Source: an uncultured Clostridia bacterium (GTDB lineage Bacteria; Bacillota; Clostridia; Christensenellales; Aristaeellaceae). Taken from it: 49,841 nt of DNA. The position numbers and the translations under genes are program-made. The notes below the pieces were generated by a model. That model saw only the letters and a program-made list of their open reading frames with translations. It searched no databases and was not told the DNA's origin. Below are positions 23,168-30,597 of this stretch, piece after piece (position 1 is the stretch's first letter; every line of letters starts with the position of its first letter). The stretch lies in assembly GCA_937886445.1 (NCBI GenBank), contig CALGBY010000138.1, positions 1 through 49,841 of the forward strand. The letters run 5' to 3'.

Positions 23168-24402
23168 GACGGAAACGCGCGAAGCAAAAGATGAAGCCGT
23201 TGCTGACAGCGGTGGCGGTCTTCTTTTTCTGCGCCTTTCTGATGCTCTACTTCCGCACGGGCAATACCGAATGCCTGCTGCTTTCGGCTGTTGTGCCGCT
23301 GGTGACGGTCGTTTCCGCTCTGCTGCTGAGCAGCCTCTTCGGGGCGGACCGCCTCCTGCTTTCTCTGGTGAGCTTCCTCGCGGATCTGGGTGTGCTGATC
23401 CTGTACAGGATCAGCCCGGAGCTGGGGATCCAGCAGGCGATACACTGCCTGGCGGGGCTTGCCGTGATGACGGTATGCATCCTGCTTGTCAGAAATATCA
23501 GCCGCTGGCCGGCCCTGATCCTGATCGCAATGGCGGCCTCCCTTGCCATGCTGGCTCTGCCGCTTGTGGCGGGAAAAGAGATCAACGGCGCCAAAGCGTG
23601 GCTCAGCATCGGCGGGTATTCACTGCAGCCCAGTGAGCCTGTCAAGCTCGCACTGCTGCTTTCGGTGGCCTATGTGCTGTCAAGAAGGCAATATATCCTT
23701 GCGATCCTCTTTTCGGGGCTGTGTCTGCTGCTGCTTATGCTGCAAAAGGATCTCGGAACCGCCCTGCTTTATTATTTCGCGGTGCTCATCATGCTGTATT
23801 CCGCGACCGGAAGCCTGCTGCTGATCCTGCTGGGACTGGCTGCCGGCGCCGGTGCCGCTGTGCTGGGCTACAGCATGTTTGCCCATGTAAAGGTGCGTGT
23901 GGCCGTATGGCAGGACCCCTGGCAGGACGCGGATCATTACGGCTATCAGATCGTACAGGGGCTGATCGCCATGGTGAACGGCGGCCTGTGGGGAATGGGA
24001 CTGGGTCAGGGAAACGCCGTAAGGATCCCCGAGGCGCAGAATGACTATATCTTTGCCGTGATCATAAACGAATTCGGCCTTGTGTTCGCGCTTGCGGTGC
24101 TTCTGGTGTACGCGCTCATCATCGTGCGCTCCGTAATGATCGCGCGGCGCAGCACATCCCTGATGTACGCGCTGCTGGCGGCCGGCTGTGCCGGTATGCT
24201 GGGCGTACAGGCCTTTGTGATCGTGGGCGGCATCATCAAGCTGATCCCTCTTACCGGGATAACGCTGCCGTTCGTTTCCTCCGGCGGTTCCGCGATGGCG
24301 GCCTCAATGGGGATCGCCGGGCTGATCCAGGGAGTGAACGCGCGCAATCGGGATGTGCTGAAGGAAGACCGCCGGATCGCCGAAGGAGGGTCGCGCGTAT
24401 GA
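23164..24402 (+). CDS. SEDS-family peptidoglycan polymerase (RodA/FtsW)
   Basis: 412 aa, about ten to twelve membrane helices. SEDS hallmarks are GAKAWLSIGGYSLQPSEPVK in the middle, QKDLGTALLYY, the large outer loop ending GLGQGNAVRIPEAQNDYIFA, and the late LPFVSSGGSAM. The family polymerises lipid II together with a class B PBP, and that partner is encoded immediately downstream with a 4-bp overlap. The start ATG at 23164 overlaps the FHA stop codon, with GGGGAGAGCAGG in front. RodA versus FtsW cannot be decided; the neighbourhood resembles actinobacterial FtsW/RodA next to PbpA. Confidence 0.93.
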   Translation: MRRKRAKQKMKPLLTAVAVFFFCAFLMLYFRTGNTECLLLSAVVPLVTVVSALLLSSLFGADRLLLSLVSFLADLGVLILYRISPELGIQQAIHCLAGLAVMTVCILLVRNISRWPALILIAMAASLAMLALPLVAGKEINGAKAWLSIGGYSLQPSEPVKLALLLSVAYVLSRRQYILAILFSGLCLLLLMLQKDLGTALLYYFAVLIMLYSATGSLLLILLGLAAGAGAAVLGYSMFAHVKVRVAVWQDPWQDADHYGYQIVQGLIAMVNGGLWGMGLGQGNAVRIPEAQNDYIFAVIINEFGLVFALAVLLVYALIIVRSVMIARRSTSLMYALLAAGCAGMLGVQAFVIVGGIIKLIPLTGITLPFVSSGGSAMAASMGIAGLIQGVNARNRDVLKEDRRIAEGGSRV

Positions 24403-25820
24403 AAAAGGTGAGAAAAAACATCATGCGCGTCGCCTGTGTGCTGTGTATCCTGCTGGCACTGCTGGCCGTATACGCGGTGTTCAGCGTAAAGAGAGAGGGG
24501 AACCGCTGGTTCTCTTCGCAGATGAATGCGGGGCTGGTGCGGGAACAGCAGAAAAATGTGCTGCCCGGCGATATTCTGGACCGGAACGGTACAGTATTGG
24601 CTACTGTGGACAGTGAAGGCAGGCGTGTATACCGGCAGGACAACCTCGAGCGGTGCTCCGTGGCACATGTGCTGGGTGATACCCGGGGCGGCGTGACCAA
24701 CGGCGTGGAAAGCTTTATGGCAAGATCCCTTTACGGCTTTGACAGATCGTTCCTTGAGCAGTGCGCGCCTCTCCTGAAGGGAGAAAAGCCGAAGGGAGAC
24801 AGCATACGGCTTACTCTGGACAGCGCGCTTTCCGGATATATCGCGTCCGTATTCCCCGCAGGCAGGAGCGGCGCTGCGGTGGTGATGAACTGGAAAACGG
24901 GAGAAGTGCTGGCCGAACTGTCTTTCCCGCTGATCGACCCTGAAACGGCGGATTATTCCTCCGCGGACAGAAGCGCATTTATCAACAAGGCGGTCCAATT
25001 GCTGAAGGCGCCCGGTTCCACCTTCAAAACAGTGACGGCTGCCTGTGCCCTGCGCAACCGGGCGGCCATTGAGCTGTGGAGCTTTGAGTGCGGGGGCTAT
25101 CTGGAAGTGGGGGAGCGCAAGGTGACCTGTGCGGGAACGGACCTGAACAGGGGGCTTCTGGACAGACACGGCAGCCTCACGCTGAAGCAGGCCTACGCGA
25201 AAAGCTGCAACAGCGCCTTTGCCGATCTGGCCCTCGATCTGGGGGACGGAGTGCTCAGGAAAACAGCGGAGGAATTCGGTTTCAACGATAATTTTCTGTT
25301 TGAGGATATCGTGGTGGAAAACTCCGTATATCCGGCGGAAAACCGTACGGAGCTTGAGATCGCCTGGACCGGTGCCGGACAGAGCGCACTGCTCGCGACG
25401 CCCATGCATATGTGTATGATCGCCTCCTCGGTGGCGAACGGAGGCGTGATGGCGGAACCGAAGCTGGTGCTTTCCGTGATGTCCGAAACGGGTAAAACCA
25501 GAAAATCGTTTTCGCCTTCCGTATACCGCACGCCGCTCACAAAAAATGAAGCGGAAACACTGAAGGAATTCATGCGTGAAACGGTCGTATCCGGAACCGG
25601 AAAAAGCGCCTCGATCAGCGGCTATACCGTATGCGGCAAAACCGGGTCTGCCGAAATGGACGATCAGGCGAATACCGATGCCTGGTTTACCGGCTTTATC
25701 GCGGAGGAGAGCGCTCCGTACGCGGTGACGGTGACTGTGCTGGATGCCGGAGGGGGCGGCAGCGTGGCCGCGCCTGTAGCCGGAAAAATTTTTGAGTACC
25801 TGACGGAAAATATGAAGTAA
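24399..25820 (+). CDS. Class B penicillin-binding protein (PbpA/FtsI-like transpeptidase)
   Basis: 473 aa, short for a class B PBP. An N-terminal membrane helix (about 8-29) and a reduced dimerisation region (about 35-125, with the ILDRNGTVLA segment) precede the transpeptidase domain (about 135-470). The active-site motifs are intact: S207-T-F-K210, S269-C-N271 and K414-T-G416. It cross-links peptidoglycan outside the membrane with the SEDS partner encoded just upstream. The compact layout is like actinobacterial PbpA. The gene overlaps rodA/ftsW (ATG inside the stop region), so translation is coupled. It may continue into the xylanase gene, as no terminator separates them except a weak GGGCC/GGCCC hairpin. 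Confidence 0.93.
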   Translation: MKKVRKNIMRVACVLCILLALLAVYAVFSVKREGNRWFSSQMNAGLVREQQKNVLPGDILDRNGTVLATVDSEGRRVYRQDNLERCSVAHVLGDTRGGVTNGVESFMARSLYGFDRSFLEQCAPLLKGEKPKGDSIRLTLDSALSGYIASVFPAGRSGAAVVMNWKTGEVLAELSFPLIDPETADYSSADRSAFINKAVQLLKAPGSTFKTVTAACALRNRAAIELWSFECGGYLEVGERKVTCAGTDLNRGLLDRHGSLTLKQAYAKSCNSAFADLALDLGDGVLRKTAEEFGFNDNFLFEDIVVENSVYPAENRTELEIAWTGAGQSALLATPMHMCMIASSVANGGVMAEPKLVLSVMSETGKTRKSFSPSVYRTPLTKNEAETLKEFMRETVVSGTGKSASISGYTVCGKTGSAEMDDQANTDAWFTGFIAEESAPYAVTVTVLDAGGGGSVAAPVAGKIFEYLTENMK

Positions 25821-25877
25821 AGTACCTGCAAGAACAAACAGGGCCAAAGGCCCGATGAAACACGGGAGGAAATGAAA

Positions 25878-27113
25878 ATGAAAGCATCTGTGAAACTGAT
25901 CGTGATGGCGCTGGCCGCGTTGATGTGTCTGGCGGTCCTGCCTGCTTCCGGTGAACTGAGCGGGAAAAGCAGCGAAGACTATGAGCCCCTGCGGGAGCTT
26001 GCGGAAGCGTACGGCTTCAAGCTGGGCGGCTGCTTCAGCTACAACCAGCTGAGGGATGCCTCCTATATGGGGATCATGGCGCGGCATTTTTCCAGTATCA
26101 CCTGCACCAACGAAACCAAGGCTTATTCCATGCTGGACCAGAGAGCTTCAAGGGCGAGAGAGGACGGTATGCCCGGCATTAACTTTACCCAGGCGGATAA
26201 AATGATCGCCTGGGCGCAGAAAAACAATGTGAAGGTGCGCGGTCATGTGCTGGTGTGGGATGCCTATATGACCCCCTGGTTTTTCCATGAGGGATACAAT
26301 GAAAAGAACCCCGTGGCGGACAGGGAGACCATCCGCGCGAGGATGAAGAGCTATATTGAGCAGGTGATCACCCATTTTGAAACGGAGTATCCCGGCGTGA
26401 TCTACTGCTGGGACACCGTGAACGAGGCCATCGGTGTCAACCTCGGAGAGTATGAAGCGAAGGATCCCCGTCATCTGCGTACGATGCGCAACGGCCAGTC
26501 GAACCCCTTCTATGTGTATGCCGGAGAGGATTATGTGGAATACGCCTTCCTTTGCGCGAAGGATACGGTGGAGGCGCTGGGTGCCGATATCAGGCTGTTC
26601 TATAACGACTACAACATGTTTATGGCGGATAAGCGTACCGCGGCCTGCGCGCTGGCGAAAAGCATCAATTCCTACGCGAAGGATGAAAACGGTGAATACC
26701 GCGTTCTGATCGACGGGATCGGCATGCAGGGATACATCGGCGGCTACGGGACGCAGAACGGCTGTCTGAGCGATCAGGATATCACGAAGCTCCGCGACAG
26801 CATCCTTCAGTATGCTTCTCTTGGGCTTGAGGTGCAGATCACCGAAATGGCCGTACGCAACTATGACCGGGAACAGGCTGAAAAGCACGCGGAGTTTTAC
26901 GGGAAGCTGTTCAAAATGTTCAGGAGCATCAACAGCAGGGACGAGAATCATCCGCTTACCGCCGTATGCATCTGGGGCATCAACGACTGCCCGAACCTCC
27001 CTCAGACCAACTATACCTGGAAGCTGAACAGCCCCTACGGCGGCCTGCTGGATGAAAGGAACAGGGTAAAAACCAGCTTTGATGCCGTGTACAGCGCACT
27101 GAAGGGCGAATGA
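25878..27113 (+). CDS. Secreted GH10 endo-beta-1,4-xylanase
   Basis: 411 aa. The signal peptide (about 1-26) is followed by a single GH10 TIM barrel. The acid/base Glu is E183 in CWDTVNEA and the nucleophile is E323 in VQITEMAV. RGHVLVWDAYMTPWFF corresponds to the GHTLVWHSQTPxW block, and GIGMQGYIG and ICIWGINDC-like late strands fit. The GH10 entry motif is altered (TCTNETKAYSM for TPENEMKP). There is no carbohydrate-binding module or dockerin, so it is probably free or wall-retained. It cuts xylan backbones, and the next gene, a CE1-type esterase, would remove feruloyl or acetyl groups. The ATG at 25878 is chosen over 25872 because GGAGG lies 8 nt before it. Confidence 0.93.
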   Translation: MKASVKLIVMALAALMCLAVLPASGELSGKSSEDYEPLRELAEAYGFKLGGCFSYNQLRDASYMGIMARHFSSITCTNETKAYSMLDQRASRAREDGMPGINFTQADKMIAWAQKNNVKVRGHVLVWDAYMTPWFFHEGYNEKNPVADRETIRARMKSYIEQVITHFETEYPGVIYCWDTVNEAIGVNLGEYEAKDPRHLRTMRNGQSNPFYVYAGEDYVEYAFLCAKDTVEALGADIRLFYNDYNMFMADKRTAACALAKSINSYAKDENGEYRVLIDGIGMQGYIGGYGTQNGCLSDQDITKLRDSILQYASLGLEVQITEMAVRNYDREQAEKHAEFYGKLFKMFRSINSRDENHPLTAVCIWGINDCPNLPQTNYTWKLNSPYGGLLDERNRVKTSFDAVYSALKGE

Positions 27114-27128
27114 ACCGGCAGCAGGTGT

Positions 27129-27190
27129 GAAAACCGTGTAAGGCTGGGTCTCAAACAGCCGCCGGTACTTTACCCGAAGGAGGAAACATA
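27129..27190 (+). repeat. Dispersed leader repeat, copy C (esterase leader)
   Basis: GAAAACCGTGTAAGGCTGGG, then TCTCAAACAGCCGCCGGTAC, then TTTACCCGAAGGAGGAAACATA. Here the ATCC block is ACCC, and the upstream GGAT is GGGT, so a proposed pairing is preserved by a double change. GGCTG/CAGCC could also pair. GGAGG is the RBS of the esterase gene. Confidence 0.78.
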
Positions 27191-27193
27191 ACA

Positions 27194-28111
27194 ATGAAGA
27201 AGCTGCTTTGCATCATCTGTATACTGTGCTGCGCCCTTGCCGTTCCGGCGGGCGCGGAGGAGGAAAGGAACGGCCCTCAGCTTTCATGGAAGATCCCGCA
27301 GGAATATACCCTGCTGTGCATGGATGCTCCGGGCACGGTGGAGCTGATCCGCTACCCGACGCGGGACTATGCCGGAGACGGACATGCCTTTGAAAAGGAA
27401 GCCTATGTTTATCTGCCGTACGGCTATGATACCGGAAAACAGTATAATGTGGTCATCCTCTGCCACGGTATCGGCGGCAGCAAGGATGAATGGGGGCTCA
27501 ACAAGCCTGCCGGAAAGCTGAAATGCATCGCGGATAACCTGATCGCGAAGGGGGAAGCGGAGCCCTTCATTCTGGTCACACCGGACGGGAGAGCGGGGGA
27601 GCATTTCGCGAATGACGCGGCGAAGACAGCTTCCTTTTACCGGTTCGGTGAGGAACTGAGAAATGATCTGCTGCCGTATATGGACGCTCATTTCGCGACC
27701 TATGCGGATTATGACGAAGCCGGTTATGACCTTTCCGCGTCCAGAGATCACAGAGCGATCGCCGGTCTTTCAATGGGCGGAATGCAGACGGTGAACATCG
27801 GCCTGTGCGAGTGCGTCGATCTGTTTTCCTGCTTCGGCGCCTTTTCCGCTGCGCCTACGACCTATACCGCGCCGCGAATCGCGGAGGAGCTTGCGGACAG
27901 TCCCTATGAGATCGGCCTTTTCTACTCCGTATGCGGAAGGGATGATAAGGTGGCCTATGCTTCTGCGACCGCCGCGATCAACGGGCTTGATGAACGGTGC
28001 GACAAACTGACGCAGGGAGAAAATCTGATCGTATATGAACTGGCCGGCGGACATGATTTTTATGTCTGGAATCTGGGCTTTTTCCATTTTGCCGGGCTGA
28101 TGTTCCGCTGA
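27194..28111 (+). CDS. Secreted CE1-type (feruloyl/acetyl-xylan) esterase
   Basis: 305 aa. The signal peptide (about 1-21) is followed by an esterase D/CE1 alpha/beta-hydrolase domain. VVILCHGIGGS forms the oxyanion region, the nucleophile is S193 in GLSMGG, an Asp is likely in GRDDKVA, and the His is H287 in GGHDFYVW. Position 80 bp after a GH10 xylanase suggests it removes ferulate or acetyl side groups from xylan. The leader between them is repeat copy C, so this gene may be regulated separately from the xylanase. The specific ester bond cannot be set from sequence. Confidence 0.88.
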   Translation: MKKLLCIICILCCALAVPAGAEEERNGPQLSWKIPQEYTLLCMDAPGTVELIRYPTRDYAGDGHAFEKEAYVYLPYGYDTGKQYNVVILCHGIGGSKDEWGLNKPAGKLKCIADNLIAKGEAEPFILVTPDGRAGEHFANDAAKTASFYRFGEELRNDLLPYMDAHFATYADYDEAGYDLSASRDHRAIAGLSMGGMQTVNIGLCECVDLFSCFGAFSAAPTTYTAPRIAEELADSPYEIGLFYSVCGRDDKVAYASATAAINGLDERCDKLTQGENLIVYELAGGHDFYVWNLGFFHFAGLMFR

Positions 28112-28127
28112 GAATACGGTAAAGAAC

Positions 28128-28982
28128 ATGCGCGAAACAGACAGAGAAAGAACCAGATTCGGAAAGGTCTATGTTGAGATCACGAATGTATGCAACCTGA
28201 ATTGCTCCTTTTGTCACGGCACCCGGCGCGCGCCGCGGTTTATGAGCGGTGATGAGGTCTCGCTGTGCTTTGATCGGCTGAGGGGATACACGCGTCTCGT
28301 GTATCTGCATGTGATGGGAGAGCCGCTGCTTCATCCGGAATTCGGCCGTATCCTCGAGACCGCCGGCGAAAAAGGCCTCAGGGTGAATATCACAACAAAC
28401 GGAACGCTTCTTCACGCTCAGGCGCAGGTCATCCATTCATCCCCGGCTGTGAACAGGGTCAATATCTCTCTCCACAGCTATGAAGGCAACGGTATACAGG
28501 ATAGACCGGACCGGTATCTGGACGAGTGTATCGAATTTTCGAAAACGGAGAGCGGAGTGATCTCCTGCCTGAGGCTTTGGAACAGAAACGGCAGAGATAC
28601 GCTGAACGAATACATCCTCTCACGCCTGCGGGAAGCTTTTCCCGGTGAATGGGAGGAAACACGCAAGGGGTACAGGCTGGCCGAACGCGTGTATCTTGAG
28701 TATGCCGGGCTGTTTGAATGGCCTGATCTCGGCGGAACAGAGTACACGGGGGACGCTTTCTGCTACGGCCTGCGCGAGCAATGCGCCGTGCTGGCGGACG
28801 GTACGGTCACGCCCTGCTGCCTGGACAGCGAAGGGGATATCGCGCTCGGAAATCTTTTCTGTCAGGATATGGATGAGATCCTTTCCTCCGCCCGCGCCCG
28901 GGATCTCTATGAGGGCTTCAGCAACAGAGAAGCGCGGGAAGAGCTTTGCAGACACTGCGATTATCACGGGAGGTATCGCTGA
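28128..28982 (+). CDS. Radical SAM protein with C-terminal SPASM-like cysteines
   Basis: 284 aa. The radical SAM cluster motif is C22-N-L-N-C26-S-F-C29, preceded by VYVEITNVCNL. VMGEPLLHPEFGRIL and NITTNGTLL are the usual SAM-binding strands. The C-terminal third has CAVLADGTVTPCC and ELCRHCDYHG, an abbreviated SPASM/twitch auxiliary cluster region. Such enzymes mature peptides or act on small molecules; no precursor peptide gene is seen nearby. It begins 16 bp after the esterase stop with a weak SD (GGTAAAG). Function beyond the fold is unassigned. Confidence 0.85.
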   Translation: MRETDRERTRFGKVYVEITNVCNLNCSFCHGTRRAPRFMSGDEVSLCFDRLRGYTRLVYLHVMGEPLLHPEFGRILETAGEKGLRVNITTNGTLLHAQAQVIHSSPAVNRVNISLHSYEGNGIQDRPDRYLDECIEFSKTESGVISCLRLWNRNGRDTLNEYILSRLREAFPGEWEETRKGYRLAERVYLEYAGLFEWPDLGGTEYTGDAFCYGLREQCAVLADGTVTPCCLDSEGDIALGNLFCQDMDEILSSARARDLYEGFSNREAREELCRHCDYHGRYR

Positions 28983-29048
28983 TTAACAGGATCGGGGATG
29001 CCGTATACGGTGCGTCCCGGAAACTGTTTTTCAAATACCGTTCGCATA

Positions 29049-29090
29049 AGAAAAGAGGCTATTGCGGATCTTTTCTTCCGCAATAGCCTC
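29049..29090 (-). terminator. Rho-independent terminator of the nitroreductase gene
   Basis: GAGGCTATTGCGGA (29055-29068) pairs perfectly with 29077-29090. Read leftward it is followed by TTTTCT, so it serves the minus-strand nitroreductase, and it may also stop the radical SAM transcript. Confidence 0.88.
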
Positions 29091-29102
29091 GTGCTGTCTG
29101 CT

Positions 29103-29663
29103 TCAGCGCACGAAGGAAATACTGTTTTCACGCATCGGATGTTCCGCCTTGGTATCCGTCGGGGTGCCGAGCGCGATCGCGATGGCAAAATCCCAGCCGG
29201 CGGGGCAGTCGAGCCTTGCTCTGAACTCATCTCCGCGTTCTCCCGAGAACGCGTCCCGCGGCATGCCCAGGATCACGCTGCCCAGCCCCAGGCTTTCGGC
29301 GGCCAGAGCGATGTTTTCAACGGCGATCCCGCAGTCGATATCCGTATAGCGGAAATCCGGCTCACCGAAAATGAAGATCACACAGGGCGCGTGATAGAAC
29401 ACATCATAATCGCTCTGCGCAAAGCGCGGGCTGCGCTTGCTTTCGTCCCTCGCCATCACGGCTTTTCTCACTTCACCGTTCATTTCGGCAAGCAGAGCGC
29501 TGTCGGTCACGACGGTATAGTGACGGGGCTGCCTGTTGACCGCGGAGGGAGCCTGCATTGCCGCGTCCAGGATCAGGCGCAGCTGTTCATCGGTCAGGGG
29601 CGTGGTCTCATAGGCGCGGTGGCTGCGCCGGGAAGCGATCAGGGAAAGGGTTTCGTTCATCAT
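29103..29663 (-). CDS. Nitroreductase-family FMN oxidoreductase
   Basis: 186 aa. The N-terminal SRRSHRAYE is the FMN-phosphate binding start of nitroreductase-like proteins. APSAVNRQPRHYTVV and GIAVENIALAAESLGLGSVI are the core helices, and GTPTDTKAEHP lies near the C-terminus. It is probably a homodimeric NAD(P)H-dependent flavoenzyme; the substrate is unknown. The start ATG at 29663 (next to another ATG) has GGAGG 7 nt upstream. It is divergent from tadA. Confidence 0.9.
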   Translation of the reverse strand: MMNETLSLIASRRSHRAYETTPLTDEQLRLILDAAMQAPSAVNRQPRHYTVVTDSALLAEMNGEVRKAVMARDESKRSPRFAQSDYDVFYHAPCVIFIFGEPDFRYTDIDCGIAVENIALAAESLGLGSVILGMPRDAFSGERGDEFRARLDCPAGWDFAIAIALGTPTDTKAEHPMRENSISFVR

Positions 29664-29674
29664 GCTGTTCCTCC

Positions 29675-29704
29675 TTGTAATGAATGAATGCAATATGATA
29701 AAAT
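29675..29704 (+). promoter_or_regulatory. Promoter of tadA
   Basis: TTGTAA (29675-29680) and TAAAAT (29699-29704) with an 18-bp spacer. Transcription near 29711 would place all of repeat copy D in the tadA 5' leader. Confidence 0.55.
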
Positions 29705-29732
29705 GAGCGTGAAACGGGGGGTGAGGAATTTT

Positions 29733-29793
29733 GAAAATGTATACGGATCATTTTCAAACAGCCATCGGTGCTTCTTCCGGAGGGCGGGCAATA
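29733..29793 (+). repeat. Dispersed leader repeat, copy D (tadA leader)
   Basis: GAAAATG and CATTTTC form a 7-bp hairpin around TATACGGAT, then CAAACAGCCATCGGTG and CTTCTTCCGGAGGGCGGG. The hairpin and its loop match the minus-strand copy G at 48122-48187 almost base for base. The purine block serves as the SD of tadA 29797. Confidence 0.82.
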
Positions 29794-29796
29794 CCG

Positions 29797-30255
29797 ATGG
29801 AGACGATACCGGAATACGAAAAATGGATGCGTCTGGCGCTTGCCGAGGCTGTCGCGGATGAGAACGAGGTGCCGGTGGGGGCAGTGATCGTAAAGGACGG
29901 ACGGGAGATCGCGAGAGCGCATAACGAACGCGAAGGCGGAGATCCCACCGCTCACGCGGAGATCCTGGCGATACGCCGTGCCGCGCGGGCGCTCGGTACC
30001 CGCCATCTGCATGGCTGCACCCTGTTCGTTACGCTGGAGATGTGCCCCATGTGCGCCGGAGCGGCGCTGATGGCGGAAATTGACCGCGTGGTGTACGGCG
30101 CCCGCGATGAAAAACAGGGCTGTCTCGGCAGTGTTTACGCTTTGGGACAGGACGCCGCGTTCTATCACCGTTTTCCTGCTGCCGGCGGGGTACTGGAAGA
30201 GGAATGCGCGCGTGTGCTGAGGGAATTTTTTGAAATAAAACGATCCGGTACATGA
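29797..30255 (+). CDS. tadA: tRNA-specific adenosine deaminase TadA
   Basis: 152 aa from ATG 29797. The zinc and proton-shuttle motifs are H53-A-E55 and C83-P-M-C86; VPVGAVIVKDG and ARAHNERE are the standard early strands. It deaminates A34 to inosine in tRNA-Arg(ACG). An in-frame ATG at 29737 would place the protein start inside the dispersed repeat hairpin and add residues foreign to TadA, so 29797 is preferred, with GGCGGG 8 nt before it. In many Firmicutes the SRP RNA gene follows tadA; here the 342-bp downstream region lacks the SRP core motif. Confidence 0.94.
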   Translation: METIPEYEKWMRLALAEAVADENEVPVGAVIVKDGREIARAHNEREGGDPTAHAEILAIRRAARALGTRHLHGCTLFVTLEMCPMCAGAALMAEIDRVVYGARDEKQGCLGSVYALGQDAAFYHRFPAAGGVLEEECARVLREFFEIKRSGT

Positions 30256-30342
30256 ATATTATACCGCTTCCCGGCCTGACGGGCAATTGTTTTTATATTT
30301 TATGAACAGAATGTAACATTTTTCAGATCAGGCGGCGGGCTA

Positions 30343-30371
30343 TTGCGGGAAAAACGGGAATATGACATAAT
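30343..30371 (+). promoter_or_regulatory. Promoter of the secreted foldase gene
   Basis: TTGCGG (30343-30348) and CATAAT (30366-30371) with a 17-bp spacer. The expected start near 30378 leaves a leader of about 220 nt. Confidence 0.7.
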
Positions 30372-30377
30372 GATAAC

Positions 30378-30597
30378 GGAGCTGTTCGGGAGAACGAAAA
30401 GAGATCCCGAACGATAATGTCCCGGAGCGCGTACCGTATGTGACGGTATGCATGCCTGTACGGGTCCGGATGCCCTTTATCCGGCCGCCTGCTGTGCGCG
30501 GGGGGACCGGAATGCAGATCAAGCCGGATCAGGAACGGGTGCGGTTTCGTATCGAAAACGAGCGGAACAGACGGGACGGTAAAGAGGAGGAAACGGA
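30378..30597 (+). promoter_or_regulatory. Long structured 5' leader, candidate regulatory RNA
   Basis: About 220 nt between the promoter and the foldase ATG, without a convincing gene. Three clean hairpins follow each other: GTTCGGGA/TCCCGAAC (30384-30412), TACCGT/ACGGTA (30432-30448) and CCGGAT/ATCCGG (30466-30484), then a G-rich run and GAGGAGG as SD. No known riboswitch consensus was recognised. Confidence 0.4.

Noticed and set aside
25840..25877. Ninth leader repeat before the xylanase
   Set aside because: ACAAACAGGG and CGATGAAACACGGGAGG share pieces with the family, but block order is wrong; the GGGCC/GGCCC hairpin explains it better.
29733..29793. Guanidine-II (mini-ykkC) riboswitch
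   Set aside because: An ACGG tetraloop-like sequence occurs in the first hairpin of copies D and E, but the second required ACGR hairpin is absent and other copies have AAGG, AGCC or none.
30378..30597. SRP RNA (ffs) after tadA
   Set aside because: Position fits Firmicutes synteny, and GGGTCCGGA is present, but the conserved GGAAGCAGC-type domain IV loop is missing and a strong SD ends the region, so a leader is more likely.
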